Positions 16,586-24,801 of a stretch of DNA of 64,000 nt are shown piece by piece. Source of the stretch: Maritimibacter sp. HL-12 (GTDB taxonomy: Bacteria; Pseudomonadota; Alphaproteobacteria; Rhodobacterales; Rhodobacteraceae). The translations under genes and the position numbers were made by a program. Where the stretch lies: NCBI RefSeq assembly GCF_900177545.1, contig NZ_FXBQ01000001.1:1444122-1508121 (forward strand). The letters run 5' to 3'. Every line of letters starts with the position of its first letter. The first letter of the stretch is position 1. Under the pieces are notes generated by a model. That model made no database searches. It had not been told where the DNA came from and worked only from the letters and a program-made list of their open reading frames with translations.

Positions 16586-17341
16586 TCAGAGGTTCGTGTA
16601 GCGGACGCCCGGGTTGAGCTCGAGATCCTCGCGCAGCGCCGCGTTGGGATATTGCTTGAGGGCCTTCGAGATCGGGCTGTCGGGGTCTTTCAGATCGCCG
16701 AACAGGATCGCCGAATGCCCCGCCTTCTCGCAGGCCTCGACACAGGCCGGAATCCGCCCCGAGTCGATCCGCGGCGCGCAGAGGTTGCAGCTTTCCACCG
16801 TGCCCTTGCCGCGCGGGTTCTGTTCCGGCTGATCGGTGATCGCCTCATGCACGAAGCTGCGCGCCTTGTAAGGGCAGGCCATCATGCAGTAACGGCAACC
16901 GATACAGATGTGCTTGTCGACCAGCACGATCCCGTCGGCCCGCTTCATCGAAGCCCCGGTCGGGCACACGTCGACGCAGGGCGGTTCTTCGCAGTGCTGG
17001 CACATCACCGGGGCCGAGGTGGTCCGGCCGGTGGTCTTGTCGCGCAGGGTCACCTTGCGGATCCACTCGGGCGCCTGTTCGGGGCTGATGTGGTCGCTTT
17101 CGATGTCCTTGCCCCAACCGTTCTCGGTCTTGCAGGCGGTCACGCAGTCGTTGCAGTCGGGCGAGCATTTCGAGGCGTCGATCAGCAGGCCCCAGCGCTT
17201 TCCGGCATCGGCGCGGCCCGCCGCTTCGGCGGCGGTGCCGCCAAAGGCCATCAGCGTGACGCCGGGCGCCAGCGTTACAGTCGCAGCCGCCGCGCCCGAT
17301 TTCATGATGTCGCGGCGGGTCATTTCGGCGCGGTTTGTCAT
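16586..17341 (-). CDS. dsrO: DsrO, Tat-exported periplasmic Fe-S protein
   Basis: 251 residues from the ATG at 17341, which overlaps the dsrJ stop (ATGA); the longer frame upstream is the shadow of dsrJ. A Tat signal TRRDIMKSGAAAATVTLAPG opens the protein. Four cysteine groups follow: CSPDCNDCVTAC near 53, CQHCEEPPCVDVCP near 104, CIGCRYCMMACPY near 138 and CNLCAPRI...CVEAC near 175, enough for four [4Fe-4S] clusters. It would shuttle electrons between DsrJ and the membrane protein DsrP. Confidence 0.93.
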   Translation of the reverse strand: MTNRAEMTRRDIMKSGAAAATVTLAPGVTLMAFGGTAAEAAGRADAGKRWGLLIDASKCSPDCNDCVTACKTENGWGKDIESDHISPEQAPEWIRKVTLRDKTTGRTTSAPVMCQHCEEPPCVDVCPTGASMKRADGIVLVDKHICIGCRYCMMACPYKARSFVHEAITDQPEQNPRGKGTVESCNLCAPRIDSGRIPACVEACEKAGHSAILFGDLKDPDSPISKALKQYPNAALREDLELNPGVRYTNL

Positions 17342-17799
17342 TCGGTCATCTCCTGAGCGACCCGGGCAAGATAGGCCTCGATCGAACTCGGGTCGTCGGG
17401 GGTCGCCATCGTGCGGTGGGCCGTGGTGTCCGACGGGGTGGAACGGTGGCACATGAAGCAATCCACCTGCACGGCGGTGTAGTCGTGGCAGACCCGGCAA
17501 AAATGGCGTTCGTCTTCGTAAGAGACATAGGCACCGGCTTCGTCCTGAACACCGTGGCAATCGAAGCACTCGCCAAGCGACGCCTGAATCGGCTCCTCGC
17601 CCGGCATCACGTTGCGCACGCCATCACGCATCGTCAGATCACGATCGTGCAGCAGCATTTTCATGTGATGCACACGCCAATAGTCGTTGCCCTCGGGGTG
17701 AGGATCGCCGGTCGCGGCGGGCACGACGGGCATGGACCCGTCGGCCGCCGCACCCCCGGCGAAACCAAATACGGCAAGGAAAGCGAGAACCAGCCGCAT
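17338..17799 (-). CDS. dsrJ: DsrJ, periplasmic trihaem cytochrome c
   Basis: 153 residues from ATG 17799, two bases after dsrL. A cleavable-looking signal/anchor MRLVLAFLAVFGFAGGAAADG precedes the mature domain. Three haem motifs are present: CFDCH, CRVCH and CFMCH. These six cysteines are the only ones in the protein. Allochromatium DsrJ has one more, the distal ligand of an unusual His/Cys haem; aligning through the shared HMxxLL...RDGVR block puts a histidine (in GDPHPEG) at that place here. The protein is otherwise typical and lies between dsrL and dsrO in the standard order. Confidence 0.92.
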   Translation of the reverse strand: MRLVLAFLAVFGFAGGAAADGSMPVVPAATGDPHPEGNDYWRVHHMKMLLHDRDLTMRDGVRNVMPGEEPIQASLGECFDCHGVQDEAGAYVSYEDERHFCRVCHDYTAVQVDCFMCHRSTPSDTTAHRTMATPDDPSSIEAYLARVAQEMTE

Positions 17800-17801
17800 G
17801 G

Positions 17802-19754
17802 TTACTCCCCGAGACCCATCTTGATGTAGCCGGTCGGGCAGACATCTGCGCAGATGTGGCACCCGATGCACCGGGTGTAGTCGGTATCGACGTAGCGACC
17901 GACGGTGCGATCGCCTTTCGGCACGCGGAACACGGCATCCTGCGGGCAGAAGATCACGCAGTTGTCGCACTCGAAGCAGAGGCCGCACGACATGCAACGC
18001 TCGCCTTCCTTCTGCGCCTGCTCTTCCGAGAACCCAATGATCCGTTCCTCGAAGTTGCCGAGCACCGCGTCGCCCTCGATGTTGACATAGGTGCGTTCTT
18101 CGCGCGGCACATAGTTGAAATGACCCTTGAACAGCTCGTCATGCGGGATGATCTGGCTGGTCGAGCGGTCTTCATAGTTGTGCACCGCCCAGTTGGCCGA
18201 AGAAGTGCCCATCGTCTGTTGGTGCGGGTATTCCTCCGGATCCTTGCCGCGCTGGTGCAGCTCTTCCATCAGGTTCCAGTGATGCACGTCGACCTTCGGG
18301 CGCTTGTGGATCTCGCCGTCGTCAAGGAAATCGGTGATCGTTTCGGCGGCGATCCGGCCCTGCCCGATGGCGGTGGTGAGCAGGTGCGGGCGAATGATGT
18401 CACCGCCGACGAAATGCTTCTCACGGCCCTTGACCTGGTAGGTCGGCGTGGCGTCGATGAAGCCACGTCCGTTATCGAGGCCTTCAAGCCCACCCGAAAG
18501 GTCGCCCATCTGGCCGATGGCCGCGATGATGATATCGGCTTCGAGGATGAACTCGGTGCCTTCGATCGGCTCCGGCGCATTGCCCTTCATGGTGCATTCG
18601 CACATTTTAAGCCCGGTCGCGATGCCGTTCTCGTCAAGGATCACCTCGAGCGGCATCACGCTGCCCTTGATGTCGATACCTTCGCGCTTGGCGTCTTCGC
18701 GCTCGTGCTCTGCGGCGGTCATCTGTTCAACGGGGAACAGCGAGGTCAGCGTCGCTTCCATGCCCGAACGGGTCAGAAGACCCGCCGAATCGTGCGCGGC
18801 CCAGTCGATTACGGTGCCATCGGGATGCTCCGAGGCTTTCACCTCGGTGATGTTGCCAAGACGACGGGCAACCGAGGCCACGTCGATCGAGGTGTCACCA
18901 CCGCCGACGACAACAACCTTCTTGGCGGTGCCCAGCACCCAGCCCTTGTTGAACGCGTCGAGGAACTCGATCCCGTTGATGCAGTTTTCGGTGCCCGTCC
19001 AGCCCGGGATCGGCAGGTCGCGGCCCTTTTGTGCACCAAGCGCCCAGAACACGGCGTCGAACGCCTTGTCGAGTTCTTCCATGCTGACATCGGTGCCGAC
19101 GCGGGTGTTGGTGTGCACCTTGACGCCCATGTCGATGATCCGGCCGATCTCCTTGTCGAGCATGTCGCGCGGGGTCCGGTAGCCCGGGATGCCGTAGCGC
19201 ATCATGCCGCCGAGTTCCTCGTTGGCCTCGAACAGGGTCACGTCATGTCCGTCACGGCGCAGGAAATAGGCCGCGGCAAGACCGGCAGGGCCACCGCCGA
19301 TCACGGCGATCTTGTGGCCGGTATCTGCGCCGGGCTCGACCATCTTGACGTTGTTGGCATTGGCCCAGTCACCGACATATTGCTCGACGCCGTTGATGCC
19401 GACGTAATCGTCAACCGCGTTGCGGTTGCAGCCCGCCTCGCAAGGCGCGGGGCAGACCCGGCCCATCGTTGCCGGGAACGGGTTGGCTTCCACCATGCTG
19501 CGGAAGGCATATTCCTGCCAGGCCATGTCCTCGACCGGCGGCTTGTCCATGCCGCGGGCAATCGCAAGCCAGCCGCGAATGTTGTGGCCCGAGGGGCAGG
19601 AGCCCTGGCAGGGCGGAGTCTTGTGCACGTAAGTCGGGCACTTGTAGGACGTATCCGCCTGGAAGATTTTCTCCTCCAGCGCCCAATCTTCTTCCGTCTG
19701 GCCTTCTTCGAAGCGCCGGAATGTCGGCTTCGTATCGGGGGTCATGTCATTCAT
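17802..19754 (-). CDS. dsrL: DsrL, NAD(P)H/acceptor oxidoreductase partner of DsrAB
   Basis: 650 residues. N-terminal Fe-S region like the GltB small subunit (CPTYVHKTPPCQGSCPSGHNI near 39, CPAPCEAGCNRNAV near 101), FAD-binding GGGPAGLAAAYFL near 153, NAD(P)-binding VVVVGGGDTSIDVASVARRL near 287, and C-terminal ferredoxin motifs CMSCGLCFECDNCVIFCP near 582 and CIGCHICADVCPTG near 630. DsrL is required for sulfur oxidation, taking electrons from DsrC-trisulfide oxidation at DsrAB to NAD+. Its presence and the whole gene order indicate the oxidative (reverse) direction. Confidence 0.95.
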   Translation of the reverse strand: MNDMTPDTKPTFRRFEEGQTEEDWALEEKIFQADTSYKCPTYVHKTPPCQGSCPSGHNIRGWLAIARGMDKPPVEDMAWQEYAFRSMVEANPFPATMGRVCPAPCEAGCNRNAVDDYVGINGVEQYVGDWANANNVKMVEPGADTGHKIAVIGGGPAGLAAAYFLRRDGHDVTLFEANEELGGMMRYGIPGYRTPRDMLDKEIGRIIDMGVKVHTNTRVGTDVSMEELDKAFDAVFWALGAQKGRDLPIPGWTGTENCINGIEFLDAFNKGWVLGTAKKVVVVGGGDTSIDVASVARRLGNITEVKASEHPDGTVIDWAAHDSAGLLTRSGMEATLTSLFPVEQMTAAEHEREDAKREGIDIKGSVMPLEVILDENGIATGLKMCECTMKGNAPEPIEGTEFILEADIIIAAIGQMGDLSGGLEGLDNGRGFIDATPTYQVKGREKHFVGGDIIRPHLLTTAIGQGRIAAETITDFLDDGEIHKRPKVDVHHWNLMEELHQRGKDPEEYPHQQTMGTSSANWAVHNYEDRSTSQIIPHDELFKGHFNYVPREERTYVNIEGDAVLGNFEERIIGFSEEQAQKEGERCMSCGLCFECDNCVIFCPQDAVFRVPKGDRTVGRYVDTDYTRCIGCHICADVCPTGYIKMGLGE

Positions 19755-19778
19755 TGCCTATTCCTCCGCTTCCGCCGC

Positions 19779-21296
19779 TCACGCGGTGGCATCTTCCTCA
19801 GTTTCCTGACCATCCAGGATGATCGCGTTCGACACCAGCTGGTGCACCGACACGACCGAATCCATGTCGTAGCCATATTTCGGCATGACCTTCGAGAACT
19901 GCGTTTTGCAGATCGCGCAGATCGCGGCCATGTGGGTCACCCCATGGCTTTCGGTAACCTGCTGAAGCGCGGTCATCCTCGGGCTCGCGCCCTTGATCCG
20001 CAGGTCCATCAGGTCATCGGTCAACAGGCCACCGCCGCCGCCACAGCAAAGCGTGCTTTCGTGGATCGTGTCGGGGTCCATGTCGACGAAATTGTTACAC
20101 ACCGCCTTGATGACAGCGCGCGGGATCTCGAACTGGCCGCCGGGCTTGTCGCCCATGCGGCTGGCCCGGGCGACGTTGCAACTGTCGTGATAAGTCAGCG
20201 TCAGGTGATCGTTCTTCGACTTGTCGAGTTTCAGCGTTCCTTTCTCGATCTCACCCCAGGTGAATTCGAGAATGTGCTGTGGCACCGGGTAATTCGGATC
20301 GAGGAAGTCCCACGGTCCCGCCAGCGTGTTGAGATAGCTGTAGGCCACGCGCCAGGCATGGCCGCACTCGCCGAAGATGATCCGCTTCACGCCAAGATCC
20401 TTGGCGGCCTTGCGAATCCGCTGGCTGACGAGGCGCATGTTCTCGTAGTTGCCGATGAACAGGCCGAAGTTGGCGGCTTCCGAGGCATAGGACGAGAGCG
20501 TCCAGCTCACACCGGCCTGGTGGAACACCTTGGCATAGCCGATCAGCCCGTCGATATGGGGCTCGGCGAAGAAGTCGGCCGAAGGGGTGACGAGCAGGAT
20601 ATCGGCACCCTTTTCGTCGATCGGCAATCGCACCGAAACGCCGGTATCGTCCTCGATGTCTTCTTCAAGGTCTTCCAGCGTTGCCCGAAGAGCCTTCGGG
20701 TTCAGCCCGAGGTTGTTGCCAACGTCATGCACCTTGCCGATGATCTCGTTGGCGTATTTCTGGCCCATGCCAACTTCGGCGAGAATGTCGCGCGCGGCCA
20801 TGGTGATCTCGGCGGTGTCGATGCCGTAAGGGCAGAACACCGAGCAACGGCGGCATTCCGAGCACTGGTGGTAGTAGGAATACCATTCTTTCAGCACGTC
20901 TTCGGTGAGGTCACGCGCGCCCACGAGCCACGGGAAATACTTGCCCGCGAAGGTGAAGTAGCGCCGGTAGACCGAGCGCAGCAGATCCTGACGGGCCACC
21001 GGCATGTTCTTCGGGTCGGCGGTGCCGAGGAAATAATGGCACTTGTCGGTGCAGGCGCCGCACTTCACGCAGATGTCGAGATAGACCTGGAACGCGCGGT
21101 TCTTCTCGGCCATTTCCTGCATCTTGGCGAGGGTGCGCTCTTTCCAGTCTGGCACGAGTTCGCCCGGAAAGCCGAGCTTTTCCTGGTGCTCCGGGCCGGC
21201 AAGGAACGGCTGCAATCCATCCATGGAACCCGGCTTGATGCAGGGCACCTGAAGCGGATCGTCCAGTTTCGGAATCTGGGTATCGCCATCAGCCAT
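19779..21296 (-). CDS. dsrK: DsrK, HdrD-like Fe-S catalytic subunit of DsrMKJOP
   Basis: 505 residues. Two ferredoxin motifs, CVKCGACTDKCHYF near 76 and CSECRRCSVFCPYG near 144, lead into CCG-type domains: GECGHAWR near 310, YHDSC near 370 and CCGGGGG near 419, the site of the special non-cubane-type [4Fe-4S] cluster in HdrB/HdrD proteins. DsrK works on the DsrC disulfide/trisulfide at the cytoplasmic face. Its start is 3 bases after the dsrM stop. Confidence 0.95.
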   Translation of the reverse strand: MADGDTQIPKLDDPLQVPCIKPGSMDGLQPFLAGPEHQEKLGFPGELVPDWKERTLAKMQEMAEKNRAFQVYLDICVKCGACTDKCHYFLGTADPKNMPVARQDLLRSVYRRYFTFAGKYFPWLVGARDLTEDVLKEWYSYYHQCSECRRCSVFCPYGIDTAEITMAARDILAEVGMGQKYANEIIGKVHDVGNNLGLNPKALRATLEDLEEDIEDDTGVSVRLPIDEKGADILLVTPSADFFAEPHIDGLIGYAKVFHQAGVSWTLSSYASEAANFGLFIGNYENMRLVSQRIRKAAKDLGVKRIIFGECGHAWRVAYSYLNTLAGPWDFLDPNYPVPQHILEFTWGEIEKGTLKLDKSKNDHLTLTYHDSCNVARASRMGDKPGGQFEIPRAVIKAVCNNFVDMDPDTIHESTLCCGGGGGLLTDDLMDLRIKGASPRMTALQQVTESHGVTHMAAICAICKTQFSKVMPKYGYDMDSVVSVHQLVSNAIILDGQETEEDATA

Positions 21297-21299
21297 GGA

Positions 21300-22025
21300 T
21301 CACTTCTCCAATTCGGCCGCCCAGGGGGCGATGTGGCGCTGCTCGCGCGGGTTGTCGGCCTGGTTGCGGCTCGGGCTGAAAAACAGGCCCGGCGCATGCA
21401 GGAGTTTGGAAATCGGGAAGATGATCATCAGCACGATCACCAGCCCGAGATGGACAAGCAGGAACGGGTTGGTCGGCAGGGTGTTGATCTGGAACGTCCA
21501 GAGCCCGCTCATGAATACTTTCACCGCCACGATATCGGTCGGCGCGACGAATTTCATCGTCAGGCCCGACAGGCCGATGGCGATCAGAAGCACAAGGATC
21601 AGGTGGTCGGACGGGCTTGAGATATAGCGCACGCGATCAACCAGGAAGCGGCGTGCCCAGAGGCCGGCAAGGCCGAGCACCATCGCAAAACCGGCGTACT
21701 TTCCGAACGGCTGGATGAAATCGAGCCAGAACGGGCTGTTGCCGGGGATCGTGTAGCGCAGGTGACGGATGATCACGAGCCAGAGCGCCATGTGGAACGT
21801 CCAGCCAAACAGCCAGATCCACTTGTTCGACTTGAACAGGCTCTCGAAAAAGATCACTTCGCGCAGCATGCGCAGCACAACGCCGCCCGATGTGGTGGGG
21901 GCCGGGGTAGTCGGAATCTTGAGCGGAGCGGGGGTCGCCGCGTACCTGCGCACCTTCAGCGCAACACCCACGACGATCAGGATCGTCGCGACGTAGAACA
22001 GCAGTGCGTAAATCGTGGATAGCAC
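21300..22025 (-). CDS. dsrM: DsrM, NarI-like membrane cytochrome b
   Basis: 241 residues with five or six transmembrane helices and histidines in helices (WTFHMALWLVIIRHLRY, LLVHLGLV) that fit two b haems, as in NarI/HdrE. Start is GTG at 22025 with GGGAGGAATCTGC before it. It exchanges electrons between quinone and DsrK. The C-terminal tail after the last helix (FSPSRNQADNPREQRH) is typical of sulfur oxidisers. Confidence 0.93.
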   Translation of the reverse strand: MLSTIYALLFYVATILIVVGVALKVRRYAATPAPLKIPTTPAPTTSGGVVLRMLREVIFFESLFKSNKWIWLFGWTFHMALWLVIIRHLRYTIPGNSPFWLDFIQPFGKYAGFAMVLGLAGLWARRFLVDRVRYISSPSDHLILVLLIAIGLSGLTMKFVAPTDIVAVKVFMSGLWTFQINTLPTNPFLLVHLGLVIVLMIIFPISKLLHAPGLFFSPSRNQADNPREQRHIAPWAAELEK

Positions 22026-22093
22026 GCAGATTCCTCCCGTTGGCTGCCCTGTTATTGTTATTTTTCAGGGCATTAGCGGATCTTGTTGGGGCG

Positions 22094-22118
22094 GTCTGGC
22101 GGCGCGCCGCCGCCAGAC
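22094..22118 (-). promoter_or_regulatory. Intercistronic hairpin between dsrC and dsrM
   Basis: Perfect 10-bp inverted repeat GTCTGGCGGC / GCCGCCAGAC with a 5-base loop, 14 bases past the dsrC stop. No T-run follows in the direction of transcription, so it is more likely to protect the 3' end of the upstream dsrABEFHC message than to terminate. That would fit the high demand for DsrC. Confidence 0.6.
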
Positions 22119-22131
22119 TCGTCTTTGTCGA

Positions 22132-22464
22132 TCAGACGCAGCCGGTGGGCTTGGGCAGACCGGCGATCTTGCAGGCCTGCTTGGCCGGGCCATAGGGGAA
22201 CAACTCGTACATGTACTTGTTGTTGCCTTTCTCCGGGCCCATCGTCTTCTTGACGGACTTGATCAGCACGCGGACAGCCGGCGCGATCTGGTATTCATCG
22301 TAGTACTCACGCAGGAAGTTCACCACTTCCCAGCGCTCGTCATCCATCTCGATGTCTTCGGCCTTGGCGATCACCTCGGCGAGTTCCGGCGTCCAGTCAC
22401 CAAGATTGGTGATGTAGCCCTCTTCGTCGTGCTCTACGGTCTGACCGTTTACTTCGTATGCCAT
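22132..22464 (-). CDS. dsrC: DsrC, sulfur-carrying substrate protein of DsrAB
   Basis: 110 residues. The C-terminal arm ends PTGCV with the penultimate C109 (CysA) and a second C98 (CysB) eleven residues earlier, the signature of true DsrC that forms the trisulfide. The body has the conserved DERWEVVNFLREYYDEYQIAPAVRVL stretch. It accepts sulfane sulfur from DsrEFH and presents it to DsrAB for oxidation. The hairpin that follows may help keep its message stable. Confidence 0.97.
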   Translation of the reverse strand: MAYEVNGQTVEHDEEGYITNLGDWTPELAEVIAKAEDIEMDDERWEVVNFLREYYDEYQIAPAVRVLIKSVKKTMGPEKGNNKYMYELFPYGPAKQACKIAGLPKPTGCV

Positions 22465-22491
22465 GTTCGCTTTCCTTCTTTTGAACTTCGT

Positions 22492-22800
22492 TTAGAGCCA
22501 GGACTGGGTCCTGTCGTGCTTGGCGACCAGGTCCACAAACCCGGGGTAGTCGACACCCTCGACACCGGCAATCAGCCGCTTCGGGTCAAGCCCGCGCGCG
22601 GCAAGGTCGGGCGATAGCACGTAAAGCGACACGTTTTTGCCGAACTCCTCCATGATCTCGGTCAAACCCGTGCCACCAAGCCCGCCATAAACGCCATCCT
22701 CGATCATGAGAACGGCATCGCCGGCCTTGGCGTGGTTCAGGCAGCTTACAAGCGCCTGGGTTGCGAAGGGCGATTTGTTCACTGTGTGAAGCGTTGACAT
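22492..22800 (-). CDS. dsrH: DsrH, sulfur-transfer subunit (TusB homologue)
   Basis: 102 residues, ending QSWL. The conserved C20 (VSCLNHAK) is present. DsrH forms the DsrE2F2H2 hexamer that takes persulfide from TusA and hands it to DsrC. It is 13 bases after dsrF and 27 before dsrC in the canonical order. Confidence 0.94.
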   Translation of the reverse strand: MSTLHTVNKSPFATQALVSCLNHAKAGDAVLMIEDGVYGGLGGTGLTEIMEEFGKNVSLYVLSPDLAARGLDPKRLIAGVEGVDYPGFVDLVAKHDRTQSWL

Positions 22801-22813
22801 ATCTCCCCCTCCC

Positions 22814-23221
22814 TCAAAAGCTCAGCACGACGTCGGCATCGGCCATCGCGTCGGCCATTTCGGCGCGGCTGATCACGCGGATGGCGGGTTTCTCTTCCCA
22901 GTCGTCATCCTCGTCTTCGTAGACCACCTCGATCAGGTCGTCCTCGCTGAGCCCTCGCTCTTCCAGGCTCTCGCGTTCGACGAACAGCTTCTGCACGTCG
23001 TAGTCACCCAGCGCCCGGAACGTCGGCGAGAAATTCTTCACGCCGATCCCGTCGGTGTTCTGCCCCTTGGTGAGCTGGAACACGCCATCGTCGAGAAAGG
23101 CAAGCGAGACGTCCTGCTCGAATGCAGCACCGATGAGCACCACTTCGAGGCTCTCGAGCGCATAGATCGTTCCATAAGGTGCCCTGCGGTTCACGTAGAG
23201 GAACTTTTTCACGTCAGACAT
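22814..23221 (-). CDS. dsrF: DsrF, sulfur-transfer subunit (TusC homologue)
   Basis: 135 residues with the opening KKFLYVNRRAPYGTIYALESLEVVLIGAAFEQDVSLAFLDDGV typical of TusC/DsrF. There is no cysteine at all in the protein, consistent with a structural rather than sulfur-carrying role in the hexamer. An acidic run YEDEDDDWEE near residue 101 is a local feature. Confidence 0.94.
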   Translation of the reverse strand: MSDVKKFLYVNRRAPYGTIYALESLEVVLIGAAFEQDVSLAFLDDGVFQLTKGQNTDGIGVKNFSPTFRALGDYDVQKLFVERESLEERGLSEDDLIEVVYEDEDDDWEEKPAIRVISRAEMADAMADADVVLSF

Positions 23222-23232
23222 ATCGTTCCCCC

Positions 23233-23625
23233 TCAGTCGCCGAAGGTCACCAGACGGTCGGTCTGGATACCCATTTCGATAAGCTGGCCAAGGCCCGAGA
23301 TGCGGAAGCCCTCGGCGATGTTGTTGGCATCCTTGCCCTGGCGTTCGGCCTCGTTGGCATCAAGCATCCCGCGGCGCTGGGCCGCGGCGATGCAGACAAC
23401 GAGATCGACATTGTGCTCCTTGGCAAGCGCAGTCCAGTTCTGCTGGATGTTGCGCTCATCCTGCGGCGGCACCGAGAGGCGCGTCGCAACGTTGACTCCG
23501 TCGTGGTAGAAAAACACACGCGGCACCTCGTGGCCGGCCGCAATCGCGGCCGTCACGAATTTGTAGGCCGAATCCACCGCTTGGTGGGTGTATGGCCCTT
23601 CGGAAACAAGTACTCCGATTTTCAC
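23233..23625 (-). CDS. dsrE: DsrE, sulfur-carrying subunit (TusD homologue)
   Basis: 130 residues from a GTG start with GGAAGGGA upstream. The active persulfide cysteine is C78 in LVVCIAAAQRRG. Together with DsrF and DsrH it forms the hexamer characteristic of Dsr-dependent sulfur oxidisers; sulfate reducers lack dsrEFH, so this gene supports the oxidative direction. Confidence 0.95.
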   Translation of the reverse strand: MKIGVLVSEGPYTHQAVDSAYKFVTAAIAAGHEVPRVFFYHDGVNVATRLSVPPQDERNIQQNWTALAKEHNVDLVVCIAAAQRRGMLDANEAERQGKDANNIAEGFRISGLGQLIEMGIQTDRLVTFGD

Positions 23626-23649
23626 TTCGCTTTCCCTTCCCCTTGAAAC

Positions 23650-24732
23650 TCAGAAGTGCACGTGCGCCGACATGTTCATCGTCTTGCGCGCACCGGTCCA
23701 GGTATCGAGGTGGTGCTTGGTGAAAGCCATTCCGGTTTTCTCGAAGAAGCGGTTCCAACCGATGCGCTCGATCCATTCGCCCATCCGCTCCCAATGCTTG
23801 GCATCTTTCTTGTAGGTCGAGACGATCTTGCGGACGATCGCGGCAACCTCCGGCCAATGCGGCGGGTTGTTGGGCAGGTTGGCAACGGCGAGCTTGTGGA
23901 AAGTCGGCTTCGAACGGGCGTTCGAGTGCTTGCCGCCCACCCAGATCGCGATCCGGGTTTCTTCCTTGCCGTTGATCTGCATCGGCGGGCAGGGCGGGTA
24001 ACAGGCACCGCAAGCCACGCATTTCTTCTCATCGACTTCCAGCGACGGCTTGCCGTTGACCATGGCCGGGCGGATCGCTGCAACCGGGCACCGGGCCACA
24101 ACCGCCGGACGTTCGCACACGTTGGCGACAAGATCGTGGTTGATGCGCGGCGGCTTGGTGTATTGCACGTTCACCGCGATATCGCCCTGGCCGCCGCAGT
24201 TGATCTGGCAGCACGAGGTGGTGATGCGCACGCGGTTCGGCATCTTTTCCTGAACGAACTCGTCGTAGAGCACATCCATCAGCGATTTCACCACGCCCGA
24301 GGCATCGGTGCCGGGGATGTCGCAGTGCAGCCAGCCCTGGGTGTGCGAAATCATCGACACCGAGGCACCGGTACCGCCCACCGGGAAGCCTTCGCCTTCG
24401 AGCTTGGCGACCAGCGGAGCCACCATCTCTTCTTTCGAGACCATGTATTCGATGTTCGAGCGCGTGGTGAAGCGCACGTGACCTTCGGCGAACTGGTCCC
24501 CGATGTCGCAAAGTTTGCGGATGGTGAACACGTCCATCTGGCGTTGGGTGCCGGCACGAACCGTCCAGATCTCGTCACCCGATTTCGAGACGTGGTGCAA
24601 CACGCCCGGGCGCGGGCGGTCATGCCAGGCCCAGTTGCCGTAGTTCGACCTCATCAGCGGGTGCATGTAGGGGAACGGATCCGGAACACCGACCTCGTCC
24701 GGCATGCGGGGCTTTTCAGCTTGCGTATTCAT
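23650..24732 (-). CDS. dsrB: DsrB, beta subunit of reverse dissimilatory sulfite reductase
   Basis: 360 residues. Ligands for the sirohaem-coupled [4Fe-4S] cluster lie in LHCDIPG (C137) and TTSCCQINCGG (C174/C175, C179). The inserted ferredoxin domain (CERPAVVARCP near 206, CVACGACYPPCPP near 238) holds a second cluster. In DsrAB the B subunit carries the active sirohaem. It oxidises DsrC-bound sulfur to sulfite. The gene is 69 bases after dsrA, a gap holding a strong stem-loop. Confidence 0.97.
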   Translation of the reverse strand: MNTQAEKPRMPDEVGVPDPFPYMHPLMRSNYGNWAWHDRPRPGVLHHVSKSGDEIWTVRAGTQRQMDVFTIRKLCDIGDQFAEGHVRFTTRSNIEYMVSKEEMVAPLVAKLEGEGFPVGGTGASVSMISHTQGWLHCDIPGTDASGVVKSLMDVLYDEFVQEKMPNRVRITTSCCQINCGGQGDIAVNVQYTKPPRINHDLVANVCERPAVVARCPVAAIRPAMVNGKPSLEVDEKKCVACGACYPPCPPMQINGKEETRIAIWVGGKHSNARSKPTFHKLAVANLPNNPPHWPEVAAIVRKIVSTYKKDAKHWERMGEWIERIGWNRFFEKTGMAFTKHHLDTWTGARKTMNMSAHVHF

Positions 24733-24747
24733 ACTTTTCCTCCCAAG

Positions 24748-24772
24748 CCGCGCCGCCCGAAGGCGGACGCGG
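24748..24772 (-). promoter_or_regulatory. Stem-loop between dsrA and dsrB
   Basis: CCGCG-CCGCC / GGCGG-(A)-CGCGG around a CGAA tetraloop, one bulged A, in the 69-base gap between dsrA and dsrB. No T-run. The start of dsrB lies 16 bases beyond. It may stabilise the dsrA message or adjust the A:B ratio. Confidence 0.5.
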
Positions 24773-24801
24773 GCCCAATTGAACCTAAGGGGTGTCGCCG
24801 A

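Noticed and set aside
17856-21620. 1254-codon open frame on the plus strand
   Set aside because: It is antisense to dsrJ, dsrL, dsrK and dsrM. The sequence is rich in His, Arg and Asp with no domain, as expected of a shadow frame in high-GC DNA.
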